Assembly: GCA_963780715.1 (NCBI GenBank)
Contig: CAWADK010000026.1
Coordinates: 19,666-83,665 of the forward strand
Source: JALORV01 sp963780715
GTDB taxonomy: Bacteria > Pseudomonadota > Gammaproteobacteria > Burkholderiales > Burkholderiaceae_F
Direction of reading: 5' to 3'
DNA: 64,000 bases
Shown here one piece after another: positions 17,997 through 25,744 of the stretch (position 1 is its first letter; every line of letters starts with the position of its first letter). The notes beneath the pieces are model-generated. The model was not told the origin of the DNA, made no database searches, and worked only from the letters and a program-made list of their open reading frames with translations. The translations under genes and the position numbers were made by a program.

Positions 17997-19502
17997 CTAG
18001 CGGGCGACGCGGATCTGCGCAAAGCCGTGCTCTTCGCGCGGGATGCCGAAGAGTGATCCGCCGGCCCCGGTGTCGTAGACGGCATCGCTGTCGCGCAGGC
18101 CGAGGTAGGCCTTCATTGCGCGCGCCGCCCTACGGCCCGCGCCCATCGCCTGGATGACCGTGGCCGCGCCCGTAACGATGTCGCCGCCGGCCCAGACCCC
18201 TGCCATCGACGTGGCGAGGGTGTCGTCGGTGGCGATGTAGCCCCACTTGTTGAGCTTGAGCTTGGTGGTCTGGCCGAGAATGGGATTGGCGTTCGTGCCG
18301 ATCGCGAACACGACCATGTCGGCCTCGAACTCGAACTCGCTGCCGGGGACGACGACCGGACGGCGCCGCCCCGAGTCGTCGGGTTCGCCGAGCTCCATTT
18401 TCACGCAGCGCAGCGCGCGCACGTTGTTGCTCTTGTCGCCGAGGATCTCGACCGGGCTGGTCAGCCAGTTGAAGTCGACTCCTTCCTGCTCCGCGTGGTG
18501 GATCTCCTCGACGCGTGCCGGCGCTTCCTTCTTGGAGCGGCGGTAGATGCAATGGACTGACTCGGCGCCCAGACGCAGCGACACACGCAACGCGTCCATC
18601 GCCGTGTTGCCCGCGCCGATGACGGCGACGTGCTTGCCCGGCTGCAGCGGCGTGTCGAAGTTAGGGAAGTCGCGCGCCCGCATCAGGTTGCAGCGCGTGA
18701 GCAGTTCATTGGCGGACAGCACGCCGTTGAGCGATTCGCCGGGGATGCCCATGAAGCTCGGGTAGCCCGCGCCGGTGCCGATGAACACGGCATGAAAGCC
18801 CATCTCGGTCACCATCTGCTCGATCGTGAACAGCCGCCCGACCAGCGTATTGCACTCGAATCGCACGCCGAGGTTGCGCAGCTTCTGGATCTCGGCATCG
18901 ATGACGTCGTTGGGCAGCCGGAAATCCGGAATGCCGTACTTCAGCACCCCGCCCGGCGTATGGAACGCCTCGTAGACGATGACCTCGCAGCCGGCCTTGG
19001 CCATGTCGGCCGCACACGCCATGCCGGCCGGTCCGGCGCCGACGATGCCCACCCTGTACCCGGAGGGCTCGATGTAGGGAACGTTCTCCCATCCTTCCGC
19101 GATGGCCATGTCGCCGACGAAGCGCTCGAGCCGTCCGATGGCCACGGGTTCAAGCGTCTCGCCGACGGTGCAGACGCCTTCGCACTGGTTTTCCTGTGGA
19201 CAGACGCGGCCGCAGACGGAAGGCAGCAGGTTGGTGTCGGTGATGACCTCGTAGGCGCCGTGATAGTGCTTCTCGCTGATCTTCTTGATGAACGCCGGGA
19301 TGTCGATGTTGACCGGGCACCCGCGAACGCACGGCTCATCGGGGCAGTGCAGGCAGCGCTCGGCCTCGCGCAGTGCGTCCTCGAGCCGGTAGCCGCAGGC
19401 CACCTCCTCGAAGTTGCGGGCCCGCACCTGCGGGTCCTGCTCCGGCATCGGCGTCCGTTCCTGCGGAATCGAGCGGATCGTCTTCTTCTTGGCGGTCGCC
19501 AT
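17997..19502 (-). CDS. NfnL/GltD-like FAD-NADPH oxidoreductase large subunit
   Basis: A 501-residue protein of the glutamate-synthase-small-chain/NfnB(L) family. The N-terminus has iron-sulfur cysteines CLHCPDEPCVRGCPVNIDIP and CGRVCPQENQCEGVC. Two Rossmann motifs follow: GIVGAGPAGMACAADMAKAG (FAD) and AVIGAGNTAMDALRVSLRLG (NADPH), and the family end motif GVWAGGDIVTGAATVIQAMGAG. It starts 16 bases after the NfnS-like gene. This NfnS-NfnL pairing is the hallmark of electron-bifurcating NADH-dependent ferredoxin:NADP+ oxidoreductase (also called SudAB), not of glutamate synthase, and no gltB is adjacent. Coupling ferredoxin from KorAB to NAD(P)H is the likely role. Confidence 0.85.
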   Translation of the reverse strand: MATAKKKTIRSIPQERTPMPEQDPQVRARNFEEVACGYRLEDALREAERCLHCPDEPCVRGCPVNIDIPAFIKKISEKHYHGAYEVITDTNLLPSVCGRVCPQENQCEGVCTVGETLEPVAIGRLERFVGDMAIAEGWENVPYIEPSGYRVGIVGAGPAGMACAADMAKAGCEVIVYEAFHTPGGVLKYGIPDFRLPNDVIDAEIQKLRNLGVRFECNTLVGRLFTIEQMVTEMGFHAVFIGTGAGYPSFMGIPGESLNGVLSANELLTRCNLMRARDFPNFDTPLQPGKHVAVIGAGNTAMDALRVSLRLGAESVHCIYRRSKKEAPARVEEIHHAEQEGVDFNWLTSPVEILGDKSNNVRALRCVKMELGEPDDSGRRRPVVVPGSEFEFEADMVVFAIGTNANPILGQTTKLKLNKWGYIATDDTLATSMAGVWAGGDIVTGAATVIQAMGAGRRAARAMKAYLGLRDSDAVYDTGAGGSLFGIPREEHGFAQIRVAR

Positions 19503-19518
19503 GGGCTTGGCTCCTCGG

Positions 19519-20466
19519 TCAGCCGTCGGTGCTGGGCTGGATGTCGATCGGCACTTCCGGTTCCGCGCCGAGAACGGCGGTCTTCAGGTCAACCACCTTG
19601 TCGGCACGGATGCGGCAAGTCTCCTGCCAGCGCTCCATGGCGTCGTGCTCCGCGCGCTTGTAGCGCACCAGCCGCGACATCAGGTCGTCGAAGTCAACCT
19701 GGTGACCGTCGAAGTCCGGTCCGTCGACGCAGGCGAACTTGACCTGGTCGCCGACCTTGACGCGGCAGCCGCCGCACATGCCGGTGCCGTCGACCATGAC
19801 CGGGTTCAGGCTCACCATCGTCTTGATGCCGTGCGCCCGCGTGGCCTCGGAGCAGCCCTTCATCATGATCGGCGGGCCGATCGCCACGACTTCGTCGATG
19901 TCAGAGTGCCTGGCGACGGCCTGCTTGATCCCTTCGGTGACGAGGCCCTTGATGCCGGCGGAGCCGTCGTCGGTGCAGACGATCAGTTCGTCGCAGACCT
20001 TCGCGAACTTGTCCTGCCAGAACATCAGGTCCTTGTTGCGGAAGCCGACCACGCCGATGACGTAGGCGCCGCTCTCCTTGTAGGCGCGCGCCTGCGGGTA
20101 GACCGGTGCGACCCCAAGACCGCCGCCGACACAGATCACTTTCTTGGCGGCTCCTATGTGGCTCGGGATGCCCATCGGACCGACCATCGCGAAGAGTCGC
20201 GTGCCGACCCTGCAGTTGGCCTGCATTTCCTTGGTGGTCTTGCCGACGGCCTGGATGACCAGCGTGATCGTGCCGCGCTCGCGGTCGAAGTCGGCGATGG
20301 TCAGCGGTATACGTTCGCCGTGCTCATGCTCCATGACAATGACGAACTGGCCGGGCTTGGCGGCCTTCGCCATCATCGGGTGGGCCACCTCCAGCATGTA
20401 GGTGACGTCCGAGTAGTCCTCACGCGCAAGGATCTCGAATCCCTGCGCGCCGTTCGCCTGCGCCAT
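19519..20466 (-). CDS. NfnS-like FAD/[2Fe-2S] subunit
   Basis: A 315-residue protein of the dihydroorotate-dehydrogenase-electron-transfer (PyrK)/sulfide dehydrogenase beta family. It has the FAD-domain segment AKPGQFVIVMEHEHGERIPL, the NAD-binding VICVGGGLGVAPVYPQARA and VAIGPPIMMKGCSEATR. The [2Fe-2S] motif is MCGGCRVKVGDQVKFACVDG. It is about 35 residues longer than usual, with a charged C-terminal extension. It is the first gene of the operon nfnS-nfnL-korA1-korB1-PFOR-like-comB-like. In NfnAB enzymes this subunit binds NADH and the FAD is paired with the large subunit's bifurcating flavin. Confidence 0.85.
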   Translation of the reverse strand: MAQANGAQGFEILAREDYSDVTYMLEVAHPMMAKAAKPGQFVIVMEHEHGERIPLTIADFDRERGTITLVIQAVGKTTKEMQANCRVGTRLFAMVGPMGIPSHIGAAKKVICVGGGLGVAPVYPQARAYKESGAYVIGVVGFRNKDLMFWQDKFAKVCDELIVCTDDGSAGIKGLVTEGIKQAVARHSDIDEVVAIGPPIMMKGCSEATRAHGIKTMVSLNPVMVDGTGMCGGCRVKVGDQVKFACVDGPDFDGHQVDFDDLMSRLVRYKRAEHDAMERWQETCRIRADKVVDLKTAVLGAEPEVPIDIQPSTDG

Positions 20467-20540
20467 GGTGCTCTCCTGTGCGCCGCGTGATCCCGCGCCC
20501 TCGTCTGCGCGAGGTTGCCGCGGGCGATGAGACGGAAGGC

Positions 20541-20595
20541 CTCACGTAGGTGAGAGCATCGGCCTTGAATGCCCCAGAAGCATTGATCTGGGGCA
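20541..20595 (-). other. Two hairpins between the two kor transcription units
   Basis: The 204-base gap 20467-20670 separates korB2 from the NfnS-like gene. It contains CTCAC-GTAG-GTGAG (20541-20554) and an eight-base perfect stem TGCCCCAG/CTGGGGCA (20570-20577 with 20588-20595) with a ten-base loop. Read on the minus strand the second stem is followed by TTCAAGG, a weak terminator form. They may end the korAB2 transcript or modulate read-through into nfnS; function is inference. Confidence 0.5.
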
Positions 20596-20670
20596 ACGGC
20601 ACGCGCACGGTTACAGGCCGGCGGCCGAAGTCAGGGCGCCAGGCCGGGGATCAGAAGGCGTCGGACGCGT

Positions 20671-21726
20671 TCAGACGAACTCGGCGTTGAGTCGTTCGAG
20701 CGCGGCCGACCCAGGGCAGAGGTCTGACTCAACCAGCCGGTTCAGCGGTGTCGGCACCGTATTGAGGTGTTCGTGCAGATCGTCGGCCGACGGGTCGACG
20801 TACAGGAGGCCGGTGACGATCTCTCCGCGCGCGTGGTGCTGGTGGATGTGGCTGATCGCCGCCAGCGCGTCACCCGGATCGAAGCCGTCCGTGAGTTTGC
20901 GCAGCCGCAGCCGGCTGCCGTCGTGCTGCGTGATCTCGATGACCTCGCCGGGCTCGTACGTGGCCGAGATGCCTTCGCGCCGCGACATGAAGTCGAGGCG
21001 GTTGACGGCATCGTTGTGCTCGCGCACGTAGTCGTAGCTCTTGGTGCTGCCGGCATGGTTGTTGAATGCCACGCACGGGCTGATGACGTCGAGGAGCGCG
21101 GCACCGCGGTGGCTGAGCGCGCCCTTGATCAGCGGCACGAGCTGGTCCTTGTCGCCGGAGAAGCTGCGCGCGACGTAGGTGATGCCGAGTTGCAGCGCCA
21201 GCGACACCATGTCGATGGGAGCGTCGCGGTTGACCGCCCCGCGCTTGGACTTCGAGCCGCGATCGGCGGTGGCCGAGAACTGGCCCTTGGTCAGCCCGTA
21301 GACCCCGTTGTTCTCGCAGATATAGGTCATGTTGACGCCGCGCCGGATCAGGTGCGCGAACTGACCGAGGCCGATCGACGCCGAATCGCCATCGCCCGAC
21401 ACGCCCAGGTAGATGAGGTCCCGGTTGGCGAGATTGGCACCCGTCATGACCGAGGGCATGCGGCCGTGGACCGAGTTGAAGCCGTGCGAGTTGCCCAGGA
21501 AGTAGTCCGGCGTCTTCGACGAGCAGCCGATGCCCGACAGCTTGGCAACGCGGTGCGGTTCGATCGACAGTTCCCAGCACGCCTGGATGATCGCCGCCGA
21601 GATCGAGTCGTGGCCGCACCCGGCGCACAGCGTCGAGATCTTGCCTTCGTAGTCGCGCCGCGTATGTCCGAGCGCATTGGTCGGGAGGGCGGGGTGGTGC
21701 AGGCGGGGTTTGGCGAGGTAGGTCAT
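20671..21726 (-). CDS. korB: 2-oxoacid:ferredoxin oxidoreductase beta subunit (set 2)
   Basis: A 351-residue beta subunit, a divergent paralogue of the one at 15055-16041. Seen are STLCAGCGHDSISAAI, GIGCSSKTPDYF, GVSGDGDSASIG (TPP/Mg site) and NNGVYGLTKGQFSATADRG. The C-terminal ending differs from set 1. It is ten bases downstream of korA2. The KorB-type motifs (YGLTKGQ) and TCA context suggest 2-oxoglutarate as substrate. The last residues run to 20671 without an obvious downstream gene in the next 200 bases. Confidence 0.92.
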   Translation of the reverse strand: MTYLAKPRLHHPALPTNALGHTRRDYEGKISTLCAGCGHDSISAAIIQACWELSIEPHRVAKLSGIGCSSKTPDYFLGNSHGFNSVHGRMPSVMTGANLANRDLIYLGVSGDGDSASIGLGQFAHLIRRGVNMTYICENNGVYGLTKGQFSATADRGSKSKRGAVNRDAPIDMVSLALQLGITYVARSFSGDKDQLVPLIKGALSHRGAALLDVISPCVAFNNHAGSTKSYDYVREHNDAVNRLDFMSRREGISATYEPGEVIEITQHDGSRLRLRKLTDGFDPGDALAAISHIHQHHARGEIVTGLLYVDPSADDLHEHLNTVPTPLNRLVESDLCPGSAALERLNAEFV

Positions 21727-21736
21727 CGGGCACTCC

Positions 21737-23636
21737 TCAGGCCGCCATGCCGGGCTTGAGCGCGCGCACGTTGCGCGCCTGAACGCGCTCGGCGATCGCG
21801 TTCACGATGAAGCGCGCAGTGATCGGTGTGCCGTCGTAGTGCAGGACGGGCACGAGCCGGGCGGGGTCGATCCCGAGCTCGTTGACCAGCAGCGTGCGCA
21901 GCTGCGCATCGCGGTTCTGCTCGACGACGAACACCGTCTCGTGGCGGGCAATGAAGTCGTCGACAGACTCCGGGAAGGGAAAGGCGCGCACGCGCAGGTG
22001 GTCGAGCTGGACGTCCTGCGCCCGCAGCAGCGCGAGTGCTTCGGCCATCGCCGGGCTGGTGGAGCCGTAGTAGATGACGCCGGCGGCGGCCTTGCCTTGC
22101 GCGCGGCCGATGATCGGCTGCGGCACCAGCGCTCTGGCGGTGTCGAACTTCCGCAGCAGCCGCTCCATGTTGTAGATGTAGTCGGAGCCGACTTCGGAAT
22201 AGCGTGCGTACGCGTCCTTGGTCGAGCCGCGCGTGAAGTACGCGCCGCGTGTCGCATGCGAGCCCGGCAGTGTCCGGTAAGGAATGCCGTCGCCGTCGAC
22301 GTCGAGGTAGCGTCCGAAGTCGGCGCCGGACTCGAGCGTGGCGGTGTCCATCACCTTGCCGCGGTCGTAGCGCCGGCTGTCATCCCACTTGAATGGTTTG
22401 CACAACCGATGGTTCATGCCGATGTCGAGATCCGTCATCAGGAACACCGGCGTCTGCAGGCGCTCGGCCAGGTCGAGCGCGGCGGCGGAGAACTCGAAGC
22501 ACTCGTGCGGATCCTCTGGAAAGAGCAGCACGTGCTTGGTGTCGCCGTGCGAGGCATAGGCACAGGCGAGCAGGTCTGACTGCTGCGTGCGCGTCGGCAT
22601 GCCGGTCGACGGTCCGCCGCGCTGCACGTTGATGATCACCGCCGGCACCTCGGCGAAGTACGCCAGACCGATGAACTCGGTCATCAGAGAGACGCCCGGC
22701 CCCGAGGTGGCCGTGAACGCCCGCGCGCCGTTCCAGCCGGCGCCGATCACCATGCCGATGGACGCCAGCTCGTCCTCGGCCTGCACGACCGCGTACTTGT
22801 TGCGTCCCGTGGCAGCGTCGACGCGGAACTTGGCGCAGTACTTCTGGAATGCCTCGGCTACCGAGGTCGACGGCGTGATCGGATACCAGGCGCAGACGGT
22901 GGCGCCGCCGTAGACGCAGCCGAGCGCGGTCGCCGCATTGCCTTCGACGAAGATCTTGTCGCCGACCTTGTCGCTGCGCGTGATCCGCAGCTGGGTAGCG
23001 TCCTCGAGGTGCTCGCGGCCGTAGTGCAGGCCGGTCATGAACGCCTCGAGATTGGGCTTGACCAGCCGGTCCTTGCCCTTGTACTGCTCACCGAGCAGCT
23101 GGGCGATGACCTCCGGCTCGATGCCGAGCGTGGCCGCCAGCACGCCGACGTACATGATGTTCTTCAGCAGCTGGCGTTCCTTGGGATCGGCGAACTTCGC
23201 GGCGGCGATCTCGGTGAGTGGCACCGGCAGAAGGTAGATGTCGTCCCGCAGGCGGCTCGGCGGCGTCGGGCGCGTCGAGTCGTACAGCAAGTAGCCGCCG
23301 GGCTCGATTTCCTTGAGGTCGCGGTCCCAGGTCTGCGGGTTCATCGCCACCATCAGGTCGACGCCGCCGCGGCGCCCGAGGTGCCCCTGTTCCGTGACCC
23401 GCACCTCGTACCAGGTCGGCAAGCCCTGGATGTTCGAGGGAAAGATGTTGCGCGGCGACACCGGGACGCCCATGCGCAGGATGCTGCGGGCGAACATCTC
23501 GTTGGCCGAGGCCGATCCGGAGCCATTGACGTTGGCAAACTTGACGACGAAATCATTGACGGCGGAGATCCGCGCGGGTCGAGCGGCGTGTGCCGCGCTC
23601 TCCGGTCCGGGGTCGCCCGTCCTTCGGAACGTTCAT
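21737..23636 (-). CDS. korA: 2-oxoacid:ferredoxin oxidoreductase gamma-alpha subunit (set 2), frameshifted near N-terminus
   Basis: Most of the protein is open from 23497 (MFARSILRMGVPVSP, NIQGLPTWYEVRV, gamma domain; then AWYPITPSTSVAEAF, AEDELASIGMVIGAGWNG, TSGPGVSLMTEF, NVQRGGPSTGMPTRTQQSDL, alpha domain). The conserved start of the gamma domain, VNDFVVKFANVNGSGSASAN, is in the same frame just upstream but has no start codon. An ATG at 23636 that overlaps the upstream stop (TGATG) is one frame away. A single extra base at about 23559-23565 explains this; the corrected protein is about 632 residues. Sequencing error is the simplest reading. Confidence 0.88.
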
Positions 23637-25456
23637 CAGGCGGCCTCCTTCTGCTTCACGCGGCAACCGCGCCCGGCGTGCGTCACGTCGAGCCGGAAGC
23701 GCTGCATGTCCCACGCACCGGTGGGGCAGCGCTCGGCGCACAGGCCGCAATGCAGACAGACGTCCTCGTCCTTGACCATGACACGGCCGGTCTTCAGTTC
23801 GCTCGAGACGTACAGCGCCTGTTCGCGGTTCTGCGCGGGCGCGCGCAGCCGTCCGCGGAGTTCCGATTCCTCGCCATTGGCGATGAAGTTGATGCAGTCG
23901 GTCGGGCAGACGTCCACGCAGGCGTCGCATTCGATGCACTGCGCTGCGCTGAAGACTGTCTGCACGTCGCAGTTGAGGCAGCGCTGGGCCTCCTTCCACG
24001 CCGTGGCGGCGTCGAACCCGAGTTCGACTTCGACCTTGATGCTGCGCAGCGACTGATTGACATCGCGCCAGGGCACCTTGAAGCGCGTATCGGGCGCGAC
24101 CTCATTGTCATAGCTCCACTCGTGGATGCCCATTTTCTGCGACACGAGTGTCACGCCCGGGGCGGGGCGCTCGTGCACGTCCTCGCCGTGCAGGAACTTG
24201 TCGATCGACACGGCCGCATCATGGCCCTGAGCGACGGCCCAGATGATGTTCTTGGGTCCGAGAGCCGCGTCGCCGCCAAAGAAGACATTGGGCAGCGACG
24301 ACTGCAGCGTGGCGGCGTCGAGCACCGGCATGCCGTTGTCGTCGAAACGGATCCCCGCGTCTCGCTCGATCCATGGGAAGGCGTTTTCCTGCCCGACGGC
24401 GACCAGGACTTCGTCGCACGCGAAGGTCTGGTCCGGTTCGCCGGTTGACACCAGCGAGCGCCGGCCGCGCTCGTCGTAGACGGCCTTCACCTTGCTGAAC
24501 GTCATGCCGGTCAGGCGGCCGCTGACGTGCAGGAACGCCTTGGGCACCAGGAAGTTGAGGATCGGAATGCCTTCGTGCTGCGCGTCCTCCTTTTCCCATG
24601 GCGAGGCCTTCATTTCATCGAAGCCGGAGCGCACGATGACCTTGACGTCCTCGCCTCCGAGCCGGCGCGCAGTCCGGCAGCAATCCATCGCCGTGTTGCC
24701 ACCGCCGAGGACGATGACGCGTTTGCCCGCTTTCGTGACGTGCCCGAAAGAGACGGATGAAAGCCAGTCGATGCCGATGTGGATATGCGCGGCGGCTTCG
24801 CGACGGCCCGGTACATCGAGATCGCGCCCCCGCGGCGCGCCGGAGCCGACGAAGATCGCGTCGTACCCTTCCTTGAGCAGCGCCTTCATCGAATCGATGC
24901 GCACGCCGCCGCGGAACTCGACGCCGAGCCCGAGCACGTAGCCGGTTTCCTCGTCGATGACTTCTTCCGGCAGTCGGAAGCGGGGAATCTGCGTGCGGAT
25001 CATGCCGCCAGCCTTCGGGTCCTGGTCGAAGACGATGACCTCGTAGCCAAGAGGGGCAAGGTCGCGTGCAACGGTCAGCGAGGCCGGGCCGGCGCCGACA
25101 CAAACGATGCGTTTGCCGTTCCGTCGTGCGGCGCGTTTCGGCAGCCGGCGCTGAATGTCGCCCTTGAGGTCCGCCGCGACGCGCTTCAGCCGGCAGATCG
25201 CCACCGGTTCGGGCCGCGTAACCTGGTTCTCTTCGACGCGTCCGCGGCGGCAGGCCGGCTCGCAGGGTCGATCACAGGTTCGTCCGAGGATGCCCGGAAA
25301 GACATTCGACTGCCAATTGACCATGTAGGCGTCGGTGTAACGCCCGCTCGCGATCAATCGGATGTACTCGGGAACGGGGGTGTGCGCCGGGCACGCCCAC
25401 TGGCAGTCCACGACTCGATGAAAGTAGTCGGGACGACGGATGTCCGTCGCTTGCAC
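23636..25456 (-). CDS. FAD/NAD(P)-dependent oxidoreductase with N- and C-terminal iron-sulfur modules, KorAB2 partner
   Basis: A 606-residue protein. The N-terminal GltD-like cysteine region is CQWACPAHTPVPEYI, CDRPCEPACRRGRVEENQ. Two Rossmann folds follow: VGAGPASLTVARDLAPLG (FAD) and VLGGGNTAMDCCRTARRLG (NAD(P)H). At the C-terminus, CLNC and two [4Fe-4S] motifs (CIECDACVDVCPTDCINF and CLHCGLCAERCPTGAWDM). The start is GTG at 25456 with AGGAGGAGA upstream. It overlaps korA2, so the three genes form one operon. It should pass electrons between KorAB2 or its ferredoxin and NAD(P). From memory, a similar KorC-type subunit was reported with 2-oxoglutarate:ferredoxin oxidoreductase in Thauera aromatica; this needs confirming. 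Confidence 0.87.
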   Translation of the reverse strand: MQATDIRRPDYFHRVVDCQWACPAHTPVPEYIRLIASGRYTDAYMVNWQSNVFPGILGRTCDRPCEPACRRGRVEENQVTRPEPVAICRLKRVAADLKGDIQRRLPKRAARRNGKRIVCVGAGPASLTVARDLAPLGYEVIVFDQDPKAGGMIRTQIPRFRLPEEVIDEETGYVLGLGVEFRGGVRIDSMKALLKEGYDAIFVGSGAPRGRDLDVPGRREAAAHIHIGIDWLSSVSFGHVTKAGKRVIVLGGGNTAMDCCRTARRLGGEDVKVIVRSGFDEMKASPWEKEDAQHEGIPILNFLVPKAFLHVSGRLTGMTFSKVKAVYDERGRRSLVSTGEPDQTFACDEVLVAVGQENAFPWIERDAGIRFDDNGMPVLDAATLQSSLPNVFFGGDAALGPKNIIWAVAQGHDAAVSIDKFLHGEDVHERPAPGVTLVSQKMGIHEWSYDNEVAPDTRFKVPWRDVNQSLRSIKVEVELGFDAATAWKEAQRCLNCDVQTVFSAAQCIECDACVDVCPTDCINFIANGEESELRGRLRAPAQNREQALYVSSELKTGRVMVKDEDVCLHCGLCAERCPTGAWDMQRFRLDVTHAGRGCRVKQKEAA

Positions 25457-25744
25457 GTGTCTCCTCCTCGTCCGTCTTGGCGGCGAGTTTTGTGGTGCGC
25501 GGGAGTGTATTCCCGGGCGGCGCCGTTCGCTCGTCGCCTGAGTCGACGCGGCATGCGCGCCACAGCGGGATGAAATCCGCCCGCGCGGTGGTAGCATCCC
25601 GCGCTTGCCGCCGGTGGCCCGATTGCTGCCGGTGCTCTCGGCAACCGCACCGGAACCCGGAGCGCGTTGTCGCCGGCGCAGGAGGCTTCGCGACCGCCAC
25701 GCCGGGCATCTTCAACGAGAAACTCGTTCTGAAAGGTGAAGGCG
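25457..25744. promoter_or_regulatory. Divergent control region between the kor2 operon and odhA
   Basis: A 288-base non-coding gap with the minus-strand ferredoxin-linked operon leaving on one side and the NAD-linked 2-oxoglutarate dehydrogenase operon on the other. Promoters for both must lie here or at its edges. I see no clear palindrome or -10/-35 pair that I would defend. Confidence 0.45.

Noticed and set aside
17997..19502. Glutamate synthase small subunit (gltD)
   Set aside because: No gltB neighbour, and an NfnS-like subunit is directly upstream; the NfnL interpretation fits better.
12064..25456. Complete reductive TCA cycle for autotrophy
   Set aside because: Kor, Sdh, Mdh and Nfn are present, but no ATP citrate lyase, fumarase or aconitase is seen in the window; only the ferredoxin-linked steps can be supported.
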